A stretch of 64,000 bases of DNA, taken from NCBI GenBank assembly GCA_907165065.1, contig OU015524.1, forward strand, positions 33,113,295 through 33,177,294, given 5' to 3'. Under the pieces are notes generated by a model. It was not told the DNA's origin, searched no databases, and saw nothing but the letters and a program-made list of their open reading frames with translations. The DNA comes from Caprimulgus europaeus (Eukaryota; Chordata; Aves; Caprimulgiformes; Caprimulgidae). A program made the translations under genes and the position numbers. How positions within the stretch are numbered: the stretch's first letter is position 1; each line of letters starts with the position of its first letter. Of the stretch, positions 53,301 through 63,109 are shown piece by piece.

Positions 53301-56300
53301 TGTGAAGGGCAGCTGTGTGTTGCTCAGTCCAGCAGCTTCTTCCCCTTGGGTCTGGGCCCCCTTCACACCTCCAGACCTCAGACGCTGGCAGATCTTAAAG
53401 TAACTGTATGTACTGGGAAACTGAGCTCATCAGCTCAGGCTGAAGGTGGAGTCATGCAATGAGATAATGGCCCAGTGACAATGGAAACAGATACTTCAGT
53501 GCATCTCTATGAGATCAGTTGCTCTGTGAGGAAATAGCAATACAAAAATAAAATCCAAGTGCAATTCTAGCATGGAAAGTAACTGGAGAATTGGTGTTTG
53601 ATATAACTTTTAATGCAACGTTGCTGGGCAATGGAAGAAGTCAAGGCACCTTTTCAGGAATAATAGATCACAGAGTGTGTCTATCAGGTATGTTGGATGT
53701 CCTTTGGGACTTTTAGGAAATTCATCTACAAACCGTAGCAGAAATGAATAAAGTTACTTTGGTCTCAGATGAACTCTTGTGATCCATTGTAGATGCCTCA
53801 ATAATTTTATTTATTTATTTATTTATTAAGGGGGTGGCATTGTGTGTCCTGTCCTCAACCTGCCCATTCTAGGGCTACTTCTCATTTCTTTCTTTCTCGT
53901 GACAAATGACTGCCTTAGCGAGAGCTCTCTCTATCGTTTTATATCCAGGGCCTGTAGGCTATGGAAAGACACTGCATGTAGTTTTGCACACACATTGAGT
54001 TTACCAGGAGGAAAATCTAGTTCTGTACCTTCATTCACTTTCAATGTCTCTCCTTTTATCTTCTGTAATAGCTTGTGTGTTGAAAGTGCATTTTTAATTA
54101 AATTGTTTGCATCTTGTGTGTGCACAATACATTCACTTTGAGGGCATTTTTATTACAGAAGGAGGGTGGTGATATGTAATAAGTCTCAAGAATAATTAAA
54201 ACCTGTATTAACTTGTGTATGTTTTCAGTAGTGATTGAACTTTGTGTTGAGTCTCTGCTGGGTCCAAGATCAGACTTTAATCAAGTAGGAAGGAAGAGTT
54301 GGTTGTAGGTACCTCTGTAAGTTCTTACCAGTTTAAGATAAAATTAACCTGCCATATTAATGGAAAAAACTATACTGCCTCCAAATTTAGGTATTTAGCT
54401 CAAAATATTTTGTGTTCAACACTTATAAAGGGAAAAACACAGAAAGTCAGATAATGTTATGAATCAAATTTTGGACATACCTTCACCTCTCCTGTATAAA
54501 GATGTAGCCTCAGAGTTTTGTTCAGACAACCTTGGTTTACACTGAAGGGGAAAAAAGCTGAGTAAATTGAGAAGGCTTTAACTGCAGCATGGCATGATAA
54601 AGCGAATATTTAAATAACTAGGGATTTCTAGGAGAAAATCTGATAAACAGCTTTTCTCTTTTACTTCAGGGAGGTAGCAATACATGTCAGAATCAGCAAG
54701 ATGAATGATTTTGATCTGAAACTTTGACTTTCTGCACTAAATAGCCATTAGGGCTTTTATCAATGCATTTTCTACAGTCTAGTTTTGGAAAGGCAGGGGA
54801 GGCTGGTCTTCCAAGTCCCTTCCTACAGAAGGTGAAGATGGTTGGTAGTTCTTGAGCACCTGAAGACCTGAACAGATGTTAAAAAAATAGAATGAAGCTG
54901 TGTAAATGCCAATACCTACACTTGCTTCCCTAAGACATTGTAAACGGGTGCTTTGCATTCATCATGGCATACTAGATTCAAAGATGGCACAAGGGGCTGA
55001 TTCGAGGACATTTATTACAGTCCTGTTGCATAAAATATTTTGGAAAAGTGTTAATTTATCTGGTTTTGCTGAAAAGTATGGTTTTATGTTGGCTTGTAGA
55101 TGGTTTGGCTTTGCCAGGGACAGCAGGTGAATTAACATTAATCGCACTAGCTTTGCCAAGGATTCTGTGATGTTCTGCTCATACTCAAGTCAAGCTGAGG
55201 CATGTAACAGTGTTTTGAAATGGATAGTAGTTATGAAGATGTCCCTAATACTAACTAAGCTCAAGAACTGCACTGGAGGTTAAATGCTAGTTCAGTCTGG
55301 AGGTGTGTTGTTTGGTCGCTGGAAGAGATCCATTTGGGTTAAACTGGTAAATCAAGTAAAAGCTTATCTAATTAAAACCCCCTATTTAAATGTCAGGGCA
55401 CCTGCACTGCTTTTTCTTAGGTGAAGCAAGTTTTTAATATTTCATAAAATTATTTTTAGCAAATACACTAGGCTAGCCTTCACAAAAAACTTGAGTGATT
55501 AAAGTATGAACAAAGGGGGACGCATTTCTTTTTCAGGCTGCCAGGATTTTCCAAGAATGACTGTAAACTGTTTTCTTACAGGTTGTGTCAAATGCTGCTG
55601 GACAGGGGGTTGCCATCACTGGGAACAATACTTTCAACAACTGGAATTGGCCTAATGCTGTGATCTTTGCTGCTACTGTGATTACTACAATCGGTAATTA
55701 TTTATTATGTCACCTTTCCTAAAAGTTTTCTGTATGCTCTGCTGTGTACTCTTCCATTTGTGTGTCAAGCTAGTCACTGAATAAATTCCCAATGGCTGGA
55801 GGTTGCCTACAGTATAAGTTCACCCACAGGTTCATAGAGGGGAAAAAAAACCCCAGATTTCTGGTGTACTCTTCATGGGTATACAGAGGAGAAATGTGTG
55901 CCTTTCCAATAAGTAACAGATTCAAGGTGCTGTTGAGGATAACTGGTGTCATTCCAGTTCCATTAATTTGTGCACTTAAATTTCCAAATCCCAAATCAAA
56001 AATGTTACAAAACTTTTCATTAAACTAATACTTAAAGCATGTGCATATGAGTTCTTTGTATAGCTGTCCTGTTAGTCGTATGCATCCTCTTAAGCTAGTG
56101 ATTTATCAGTGTTCTTGGCTTGCTGAGCAATATAAACTTTTTAATCTATCTCTTAAAGCAGGCAAAGTAGAATAAGTTTTGTCTTCTAAATCTCGCTACC
56201 AATTTGTGCTTGTAAAATCTTCTACATTAAGACTTTTTCCTTTGATATACAGATTTTCAGAGCTCATCATCATCTGCCTTCTGCTTTTACAGAAAAATCT

Positions 56301-59300
56301 TTGCTACAGAGTGTTTCTACACCCTTGCTACAGCTACAATGCAAAAAAAAACAAACCCCAAAACCTACAACCAAAAAAACCCAAAAACCCCAGGAATGCA
56401 AAATAACCGCAGAAGGCTGGAGATATACAGAAATGGAAGTCTTGCTGTTAAACCATATGCAGTGCTGTGGTTTTCTTTATTATTTGAAACTCCCAATACC
56501 CAGTTTATAACTTAAGACAAAACGTTGGAGTCAAGAACACACCTAAATAAGAAAGCACTGGCAGAAGTTCAGAAAATAGGCTGCTGATTTTACAGCCTGA
56601 GTTTATAATGCTCTGTTGGCTTCTGTGACCAGCAAAGAACTAAATTCAGTGAAATACCTTGCTATGTCACAATGCACCTTGCACTTAACTCACAAACCTT
56701 TACCCTGGAAAAGTACTAGGTCACAAGTTAAATGTGTATAGTGGATCTTTCACATGGAAGCTAGCTTCAGAATGAATTTTGACCTTTTATTCTATAAAAT
56801 TGATTCAATCAAGTTTTTTTTAACAGTGCTGCTTAAGATTGGGGTATCATATTAGAAGTCCTGAGATTACCTTTATTTTATATTTATCTCATCTTGTAAA
56901 GAATAAAAATGCAGAGAATCTAGGAAATGCTGAAAATGCAGTAATCCTCTCACTCTGCATTGATGGAATACACGTTTGCTAGAGTAGAACTGGAAGGTAT
57001 CCAGATTCAGAAGATCAGCAGCTGAAGTAGACTAAAGCTCTTATAGATGGTGAAGTAAGGAGCATTGGATATAGCAGAAGCCCACGCAATGTTGTTTTGT
57101 GCATAGGTAGAATTGCCTTGAATTCTCTGCAACAAGAACAGACCATGCACATACTTATCTCTTTTAGGTTACGGAAATGTTTCTCCAAAGACACCCTCTG
57201 GGCGTCTCTTCTGCATATTTTATGGGCTCTTTGGAGTTCCTCTCTGCTTGACGTGGATCAGTGCTCTGGGGAAGTTCTTTGGAGGACGTGCCAAGAGGCT
57301 GGGCCAGTTTCTGACAAAAAGAGGAGTAAGCCTGGTAAGGTTCTCTCTTGTTTACCCGTGTGCTGTGTATTTTTGATGCATGAATTAAACTTACACTTCT
57401 TAACTTACCTGCTAATCTTGGTAGAAAATAACCACTTGCACAAATATAAGTTTTCCCACATGGTGTTGCACAGAAATAACTGAAAGAGGGATTTGTTATG
57501 TCATGATAGAAACCTGTAGGACAACTGTAGGTGAGACTCCATTTCACAGATACTCTGTGCAAGCTCCTCTGGCATGGAAATAAGCTGTCCTGCTTTGTCC
57601 CACCTGCTTCTGTTCTAGTATGAGTACTTCCTGCTGTGCAGTGAACCAACTGAAAAATAATGTTTTGTTCTGAGTTACTGGCTTGTGGCTTGTTTTTTCT
57701 TTTTTTGTTTTGTGGCTTTTTGTTGGTTTTTTTGGTGGTGGTTTGTTTGGTTTTGGGTTGGTTTCTATTCATTTGTTTGTTTTGGGTTTTTTTCCCCCCA
57801 AGTGAGTTCTGTCTCGGTTCTGACTCTGCACAGAGATGGGGGCCATGCAGTACCATAGTGCCTGGAGGACAGTAGAACTGTTCTAAGTCCTAGTTTCAGA
57901 AACGGAGCAAGACATTTCTTGGTTCAGTGCCAGAGAAGAAAGTACAGAAAATAATGGTGAAATGCATGTGTGTGTGCAGCTTTTTGCAGAGGGGCAAAGG
58001 GTAGGAGGCATAAATAGGGGAGAAGCATCTTAAACAGTTCTCATCTTCAATAGTCAAAAGAATAAAAGGAACATCAGAGGTACTAACTGCTTTTTAGATT
58101 AGAGTGCTATGTCTATATCCCATGCCTATTTATAAAATATCAGGGACTTCTTAAACTTTTCAAAAGTATGAAAGAAAACTATAAGGAAATAATCTTGTTT
58201 GAACAAATAGTTGTAAGAATAGTGAGTTGTGCATAAGGGGGAAAAAAACAGTTGTGTGTTAACTAAAAGTCAGACTGAAGTAATGGTGGATAAACTGTTA
58301 GCACAAAACTGTGAAATGCCTGATACTGTTAGGTGATGCTTGGTGCCATGGATGGAGATCTTTCCCTGACTTTTTTTTTTTTTCTTTCTTTACAGAGGAA
58401 AGCACAAATTACATGCACAGCTATTTTCATTGTTTGGGGTGTCTTGGTCCATCTGGTTATTCCTCCCTTTGTCTTTATGGTGACTGAAGGATGGGATTAC
58501 ATTGAAGGCCTCTATTTCTCATTCATCACTATCACCACCATAGGATTTGGAGATTTTGTTGCTGGTCAGTAATTATATTTTAGGTGCTATTTCATGATAT
58601 GCATAGTGTGACAACTCTATTTCCAAACTCTAATTTGAGAAGGTGATTTTCAAGCTTTTCCAAAACACTTCGCTGAATAGAAGATTCAGTTAAAGCTATG
58701 CACTGATCCAATGTACTAGATCTGGCTCTTGAATCTTGGTTTAGATACATAAGGCCTTTAATTGGACTAAGTTTGGAGTCGTGTTATAGAGTTCATAACT
58801 CTTTCAGGTGTCCCAGGTCCCTATTTCAGGCAAGGAGCCATTCCATCCACCATGGTAGTTGAGCAGCTTTGAATGGGATCCAGTATACTAAGCTGGGTGC
58901 ATAATACTGGGTAATGCTCTCTGTGCAGCTGTCTAGAACTAGTCAACAGGAAATGCTGAGCATACTGGCGTCTCCTTCCTAAATCCTGTCTTTCTCTAAA
59001 ATCCACTGCCTTGTTCAGGGCTTTGTAGATGCTCCTTGTAAGTAGTATTCTGAATCCTTTTCTCAAAGAAGGTACCTATATCCATACCTCAATGACAGGG
59101 AGAAGGCTTGTAATTTTCAAAGAAGAAAAGAAGTTCACTTTCATAGCTTACAAGGAGAGGATAAATATGTTTTCATTTTATGTTGTAGTCCAGTGGTCAG
59201 AATACAAGCAGCCAAGAAGTGGAAAACCTGGGATCAACTTTTTCTGTTGCAATGGTTTCAGATTCCCACTTACCACTTCACAGAGCAGCGTTCAAAAAAA

Positions 59301-60229
59301 ACTAGGCTCTGTTGGTGTGGAAGGGAGTGGTTCTCAGGGTCATACCTTCAATGATTTATCAGCTACAAGTCCTTTTTCAGTAATCTTCTTGTTTTTAATT
59401 CTTTATAGGTGTAAATCCAGATGCAAACTACCATGCCCTTTACAGATATTTTGTGGAGTTATGGATTTATCTGGGATTAGCTTGGCTTTCACTCTTTGTT
59501 AACTGGAAGGTCAGTATGTTTGTGGAAGTCCACAAAGCAATCAAGAAGCGGAGGAAAAAAAGAAAAGAGTCATTTGACAACCATCCTCGGTCTAAAAAGC
59601 CCCTTCAAATGGGTAGCTCAAAGGATGTCAACATCTTCAGCTTCCTTTCAAAAAAGGAAGAGACCTACAATGATCTTATTAAGCAAATTGGGAAGAAGGC
59701 CCTGAAGACAAACAATGACAAAATTATTAAAGCAGAAAATACCAAACAAAACATGCAGAATACCAGTATAGATGTCCAGGTAACTTACACAAAGACAGAG
59801 TCATTTGAGTATGATGAGGCTTCTCTGGACATTCAGAATGGTCATGTGCTGAGACCCCTGCATGATAAACGTATTGGAGACAGCCCTCTAGAAGGAACCA
59901 TGTTTGTAAACCAGCTAGACAGGATTAGTGAAGAAGAAGGTGAAGTGTGGGATTCCAGAGACTATCGACCCTTAATATTTGAGAATGCCAATATAACATT
60001 TGTAAATGAAGATGATGATGAAGAGGAAGATATCTCAGATGATGAGGAAACATCAAAATCCTCCATGGATGATAATCTTGTAGAGGAATCTGAAACTGCA
60101 AAAAAACTGGTAAAATTCCCATCCTCTGATGAATCTACCTTTACCAATAACGAGCTAGAACTTACTGTGCCTTATGAACAACTGATGAATGAATATAATA
60201 CAGTAAGCAATGTGAAAGCTGCAACGTGA
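28504..60229 (+). CDS. KCNK5: KCNK5 (TASK-2, K2P5.1) two-pore-domain K+ channel, five coding exons
   Basis: This plasma-membrane background (leak) K+ channel is a dimer opened by alkaline pH; in mammals it serves kidney bicarbonate handling, cell-volume control and central chemoreception. The join 28504-28689, 55582-55693, 57168-57334, 58396-58564 and 59409-60229 is 1455 nt and encodes 484 residues; human KCNK5 has 499. In order: M1 (about 5-25), extracellular cap with C51 and sequon N77-N-T, P1 filter TIGYG (98-102), M2 (about 111-135), M3 (about 158-184), P2 filter TIGFG (203-207), M4 (about 221-248), a basic patch 257-264 and a long cytosolic tail. R224 (outer pH sensor) and K245 (inner pH sensor) sit at their human positions, as does T108. 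All introns are GT-AG with phases 0, 1, 0, 1; the phase-1 break inside the first pore glycine is typical of K2P genes. The tail after about residue 300 diverges from the human one. Identification rests on near-identity of exons 1-4 to KCNK5 from memory of the family, not on a search. Confidence 0.97.
28707..28731 (+). promoter_or_regulatory. G-quadruplex-prone tract directly after the exon 1 donor
   Basis: G runs at 28707-28710, 28712-28716, 28719-28724 and 28729-28731 with loops of 1, 2 and 4 bases form a canonical quadruplex motif on the coding strand, starting 18 bases inside intron 1. In the nascent RNA it could fold beside the splice donor. Confidence 0.55.
29308..29355 (+). repeat. G-run cluster in early intron 1
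   Basis: Runs of five or more G at 29308-29312, 29329-29333, 29339-29343 and 29350-29355. The first loop is too long (16 bases) for a canonical quadruplex, but a long-loop form is possible. A C-rich tract lies just upstream at about 29250-29272. Confidence 0.6.
32277..32302 (+). repeat. A26 homopolymer in intron 1
   Basis: Uninterrupted A run. The sequence upstream is not recognisable as a retrocopy, so a poly(A) tail origin is not supported. Confidence 0.9.
39209..39794 (+). mobile_element. CR1 LINE fragment, 3' end, + strand
   Basis: The segment carries the C-terminal part of the CR1 reverse-transcriptase ORF (GAGCTGGTCGAGGGAGGTGA near its start; translated markers [20 protein letters not shown] and [10 protein letters not shown]) followed by the short CR1 3' UTR. 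It ends in the diagnostic octamer pair TTCTATG-ATTCTGTG at 39780-39794. It is 5'-truncated, as most CR1 copies are, and its reading frame is broken near 39360. Retroposition is long past; the copy is inert. Confidence 0.95.
40428..40520 (+). mobile_element. MIR-type SINE core fragment, + strand
   Basis: TTGACTCTTCTGCTTCCACT followed by TTCTTATCTCTAAAATGGGG and ACAACAGCATTTTCTAAAG matches the CORE-to-3' section of MIR (…CTCTGTGCCTCAGTTTC, ATCTGTAAAATGGGG). The tail beyond is not recognisable. Confidence 0.55.
41688..42110 (-). mobile_element. CR1 LINE fragment, 3' end, - strand
   Basis: Read on the minus strand, the element runs from about 42110 to its 3' terminus at 41688, where the + strand reads CACAGAATCATAGAAT, the complement of the CR1 octamer repeat. 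It keeps an open 115-residue stretch of the reverse-transcriptase C terminus (41775-42122) with [16 protein letters not shown] and [14 protein letters not shown], so it is younger than the other two copies. It is strongly 5'-truncated and cannot move by itself. Confidence 0.96.
46758..46779. repeat. 22-bp perfect palindrome in intron 1
   Basis: The left arm CATCATAAATA (46758-46768) is followed without a spacer by its exact complement TATTTATGATG (46769-46779). The stem can extend by TTG/CAA if one base is bulged. A further TTTATGATG lies at 46743-46751. Confidence 0.85.
48416..48484 (+). repeat. Tandem duplication, about 35 bp x 2, in intron 1
   Basis: The unit beginning TGTTTTTTCCCAAGTGG (48416-48450) is followed directly by a second copy (48451-48484) that differs by a one-base T-run change and two substitutions. 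Confidence 0.9.
49124..49155. repeat. Perfect 12-bp hairpin with 8-base loop in intron 1
   Basis: ACCAACTGAGCA (49124-49135), loop CTCCTATA, TGCTCAGTTGGT (49144-49155). No longer imperfect stem is visible outside it, so it is short for a microRNA precursor. Confidence 0.85.
51065..51081 (+). repeat. (TTA)n microsatellite in intron 1
   Basis: Five to six TTA/ATT units after a T run. Confidence 0.85.
52385..52806 (+). mobile_element. Old CR1 LINE fragment, + strand, 3' end missing
   Basis: Matches to the CR1 reverse-transcriptase C-terminal region are clear: AAAAGGACCTGAGGGTCCTG, AACATGAGCCAACAAGATGC, GGAGAGAGTCCAGCAAAGAG and TAGGTACCTGAAGGGATGG. It has frame-breaking indels and, unlike the others, stops before the final ORF segment and octamer repeat, which points to a later deletion. 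Confidence 0.9.
53804..53828 (+). repeat. (TTTA)n microsatellite in intron 1
   Basis: About six TTTA units; likely polymorphic. Confidence 0.88.
55582..55693 (+). CDS. KCNK5: KCNK5 coding exon 2 (residues 63-99 and first base of codon 100)
   Basis: It encodes the end of the cap with the N-glycosylation sequon N77-N78-T79 (human has N-Q-T at the same place), the first pore helix ([17 protein letters not shown]) and the first base of the filter glycine. The acceptor is TTTTCTTACAG and the donor is GTAATT. The phase-1 intron inside the first GYG glycine is a hallmark of vertebrate K2P genes. Confidence 0.97.
55694..57167 (+). other. KCNK5: KCNK5 intron 2 (1474 bp)
   Basis: GTAATT to CTTTTAG, phase 1, within the first pore glycine codon. 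It contains an A/C-rich low-complexity stretch at about 56341-56392 and nothing else recognisable. Confidence 0.95.
57168..57334 (+). CDS. KCNK5: KCNK5 coding exon 3 (residues 100-155)
   Basis: It completes the first filter glycine, then encodes YGN, the extracellular linker with T108, all of M2 (around [18 protein letters not shown]) and the cytosolic M2-M3 loop, rich in basic residues ([15 protein letters not shown]). The acceptor is ATCTCTTTTAG and the donor is GTAAGG, ending on a codon boundary. Confidence 0.97.
57335..58395 (+). other. KCNK5: KCNK5 intron 3 (1061 bp)
   Basis: GTAAGG to CTTTACAG, phase 0. It contains a G/T-rich low-complexity block at about 57688-57797 and a T run just before the acceptor. 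The long antisense open frame across this region is a composition effect. Confidence 0.95.
57688..57797 (+). repeat. T/G-rich low-complexity block in intron 3
   Basis: About 110 bases almost free of A, with repeated GTTTTT/GGTTT units, followed by TTTTTTTCCCCCCC. Confidence 0.85.
58396..58564 (+). CDS. KCNK5: KCNK5 coding exon 4 (residues 156-211 and first base of codon 212)
   Basis: It encodes M3 (around [20 protein letters not shown]), the second pore helix and the second filter TIGFGDF (203-209). The GFG in place of GYG in P2 is normal for this channel. The acceptor lies after a T-rich tract (TTTCTTTACAG) and the donor is GTCAGT. Residue 202 is Thr where human has Ser, a conservative change next to the filter. 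Confidence 0.97.
58565..59408 (+). other. KCNK5: KCNK5 intron 4 (844 bp)
   Basis: GTCAGT to CTTTATAG, phase 1, within codon Gly212. No recognisable element. Confidence 0.95.
59409..60229 (+). CDS. KCNK5: KCNK5 terminal coding exon 5 (residues 212-484 with stop)
   Basis: It opens with [12 protein letters not shown], whose R224 is the extracellular pH sensor of TASK-2, then M4 and NWK with K245, the intracellular pH sensor. A basic block (KKRRKKRK, 257-264) follows M4 where phosphoinositide lipids act in the human channel. The tail has a conserved block ([19 protein letters not shown]), a diverged middle that lacks the human Gly/Pro-rich stretch, the conserved [10 protein letters not shown], a strongly acidic run at residues 412-425 and the conserved end [11 protein letters not shown]. 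The stop is TGA at 60227-60229. The acceptor is TTCTTTATAG. Confidence 0.96.
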
Positions 60230-60353
60230 AGCACATTTGACAATGGTTTTCTGAAAGTGGTCAGTGTACATTGAACAAATTAAGAGAGCAAGGAGAAAAG
60301 CATATTTTTGCAGCTTCTCCTGTCTCTTTGAAAACAAAAGCAAGTCCCAAACT

Positions 60354-60359
60354 AATAAA
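60354..60359 (+). terminator. Candidate polyadenylation signal 1 (AATAAA)
   Basis: Exact hexamer 125 bases after the stop codon; no clear GU-rich element follows closely. It would give a very short 3' UTR. Confidence 0.3.
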
Positions 60360-60609
60360 TTCCAGTGTCCTTTTCCCATCCTAAGTTGGATTCTGAGCCC
60401 ATCAGCTTTGCTTATCTGAAAAACTTGTAAAGTAACAGTTGAATTTGGAATCCTGCTCCTTCTTGGGATTTTATGGTTCTTGAGCAAAGTAGAAAAGAAA
60501 AAACTAGTTAATACACTGGACCTGCTCTGCATTTATGCATTTCATTGAGGAATTAGTTTGGGAGTGTAACTATACTGTTGCAAAGAAACTGTTTTGGGTA
60601 TCAAATGTG

Positions 60610-60670
60610 TTCGGTTACTCCATTAGCCTTTCACCTCTAAAAACCTGGATTTGAATCCTGCTTTGATCAC
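60610..60670 (+). mobile_element. SINE-like segment in the KCNK5 3' UTR
   Basis: AAAACCTGGATTTGAATCCT followed by GCTTTGATCAC resembles the B-box/CORE junction of MIR-type SINEs (…CTGGGTTCGAATCCCGGCTCTG…). No 3' tail follows, so assignment is tentative. It immediately precedes the AATAAA at 60672. Confidence 0.35.
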
Positions 60671-60671
60671 A

Positions 60672-60677
60672 AATAAA
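60672..60677 (+). terminator. Candidate polyadenylation signal 2 (AATAAA)
   Basis: Exact hexamer followed within about 12 bases by a GGGGTTTG and T8 stretch, resembling a downstream GU/U-rich element. It is the better of the two proximal signals. A SINE-like segment lies directly upstream. Confidence 0.5.
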
Positions 60678-63103
60678 AGCAAGGGGTTTGCTTTTTTTTA
60701 AAAAAAAAAAAAAAAAGTTTCCTATTGTTAAGTTGTTACCACAAAAAAAATGTTGCAACCCCTAGTTGTTCTTAATGAGCAACTTTAGGTGGAATACCAG
60801 GACACAGATCTGAGCTGAGGTGTGTTGGCAGACTGAGGAGGAAGCATTTGAAACATCTGTCTAGAATATGTCAGTGCTTGTCAAATTGTAGTGAAATGTA
60901 ATGTCATTAAAAATATTAAAATCAAAAATTCCAAAGGAATGGATTGAGAAGGAGCCCTCTAACACGGAAGAATCATCTGGGATGAAGCTTACTAATTGTG
61001 TTGTTGAACTGCACATCAGCCCCAGAACTGTTAAAGAGTAAAGTGACTGGAAGACCCATTGATCAAAGCATGTATGAGCACAAGCAGGATGCAATGAACT
61101 TTTTTAATGTTGAAAGTGTCCTTCCACTGTCCATTTCCTAGAGGAAATACTTGAATGAACCTTATACAGTATCTATGTACAGGTAAAGTTTTATTGACAC
61201 TGTTCTTCTGAGGAAAAAAATCACCTTGGGAGGCACAGATACTCTCCAAATGCCCTGATACCTGTCGGAAGGGACCTGTAGCACTGCTGCTGATCTGTGC
61301 AGTGTGTTAGTCAGTATTGTTATTTGATGTTCCTCCCTGCCCTGGTACTTCAGATTAGACTTGAATGAGAGATTGTTTTTGAAACAGTTGATTACACTTT
61401 GCTTTTTTTGTTTTGTTTTAATGTATGAACAAAGTGCATATATAATGGTTATTCTATCCCACTTTCAAGAAGTCTGGGCAATGTCAAATCTTGGGCAAAC
61501 TGAGATGTGATCAAGTGACTTAAGGCCATAAAGCACTTTTTAAATGGAAGTTTGGCTCTAAGCTCCTGAAAGTATTATCTTTTGGCTTGGAGATGGGCTT
61601 CTCATTGAGAAAGGAAGTATGTCTCTTCATAACATTTATGCCCAAATTGTTTTGGCTACGAAGAAAGTTATACCATGGTTTTATTTTTCGTCCTTTTTCC
61701 ATATCTTTGTGTTAACCCTGACAACTCTTTCAAATGAGGCTCTTGATTACATGTTGGCAAAAGGTACTGACTTCAGTTGTATCCGATATACTTGGAACAG
61801 AAAATAGCCAAGACCTTTGAACCTTAACATGTCAAGTTCTGTTGTTCTGTTTAGTTTTACAGCATTTAAGTCATTCCAGTATGTCCAAAAGTTTCCAAAG
61901 TTCCATGAACAGTTAAAAGTTGTCTCATTCTCATTTTTGGTATGATGCTGGTAGACTTGCTAGCTCTGTAAGAAGAGTTTATGGAATCTTGCAATGCTAA
62001 TCTGGAATTACTAGATATTTCTAATAACTGCAAATATAGGCTACAACTTCAACTGCTCACCTCTTCCACAGAAGAAGGAGGACATGTGGGAAACTGGCAG
62101 TCTTGTTGGGTAGCCTGTTGATGGGAAGTTTTGAAGTCATCAACTGTGAAACAAGAGACTGTCTTTAGTAATTTCTTTTCAGAATTTTCCATGTATATGC
62201 CATTTTTTTCAAATAGAGAGTGAACATAAGGCTAGGACCAACTCTGTTATACTGGCAAAAATGTGAACTTGACATCACTGGATTGGGTAGTTAATCTGTA
62301 TTTTCTGGTAATGTCACTGAAGAGAGATTCTAATCTGAAACCAAATTTTATTGTATTACTGCTATTTGGAGCAGGGGTGGATGTATGAATTTGACTTGTA
62401 TCTGACATGAAAAAGGGAGATGCCCTATCAAGAGGGTTCTGATTTACTTCTAATAGACACCTCCACCCTTATTATTTTAGATTACTCCAAGCCCTTCAGG
62501 AGTATTTCTGTGTATCTGAAGGGTTGTGGTTGACAGCTATACCTTGAACTGTAAGGAATGGTAGGTAAGACTACACGTGTGATACACAGGATGCTAGTGT
62601 AGCAAGTCTAGCCTTCTCTTTTTTCTTTTTTTTTCTTTTTTTAAGAAAAGTGCACATTAGCTTAAAAGAAAATGAGAAAACACTCCGTATAGCTTTTATT
62701 GTCCTCCAGCTTGTCTTCCATTATTGATGCAAAGATCAAAGTTTTAGTGACACTTAGAAAGCTACAGAACAGTGAGGAGAGAAAAGGCTTGCTGAAAGTG
62801 CATGAAATGGAAAAGCATAGTCCAATCTCCATTTAAAAAAAGGTATCTTTTTCTTTAATACAGAAATAATATAACCCAGACACTTGGCTGGACTGTTTTG
62901 ATTGGGAGGGGATGTTGCACACTGGAACCCAGACTCCCTGTTCTCCGTAGTGCAGTGCACTTGTACGCCAGAGCTGAGAATGGATGGGATCTGTTTCATA
63001 TTATCAAGTTAGATGTGGCTCTCTGGCCTTTCCCAGTGTAGTCAGCATAGACTATAAGTCTGCATAATAAGTATCATGGGATTTAAAGTAATAGCTTAAA
63101 TTT

Positions 63104-63109
63104 ATTAAA
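63104..63109 (+). terminator. Candidate distal polyadenylation signal (ATTAAA)
   Basis: The common variant hexamer lies 2.9 kb after the stop. It is relevant only if the 3' UTR is long, which the sequence does not decide. Confidence 0.2.

Larger units (their letters stand above)
28690..55581 (+). other. KCNK5: KCNK5 intron 1 (26.9 kb)
   Basis: The donor is GTACAG and the acceptor TTTTCTTACAG, phase 0. It makes up about 85% of the coding span. After the CpG island its start is AT-rich, unremarkable sequence. It holds three CR1 fragments, a MIR remnant, A- and T-rich runs and several palindromes, listed separately. I see no alternative coding exon: the open frames inside are short and unlike known proteins, apart from CR1 remnants. 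Long first introns commonly hold enhancers, but nothing here proves one. Confidence 0.93.
60230..60716 (+). other. KCNK5: KCNK5 proximal 3' UTR
   Basis: The sequence after the stop is AT-rich with two AATAAA hexamers (60354-60359 and 60672-60677). The true end of the mRNA is unknown. The mammalian 3' UTR is, as I recall, considerably longer, so transcription may continue to a more distal signal such as the ATTAAA at 63104-63109. The A17 run at 60700-60716 is genomic and could cause false priming in oligo-dT cDNA data. Confidence 0.7.

Noticed and set aside
57164-57856. 230-residue antisense open frame over exon 3 and intron 3
   Set aside because: It is the complement of a real exon plus a T/G-rich tract, giving a Lys/Thr/Asn-rich product. 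There is no family resemblance.
59029-59502. 157-residue + strand frame spanning intron 4 and the start of exon 5
   Set aside because: It runs through the intron and reads exon 5 in the wrong frame.
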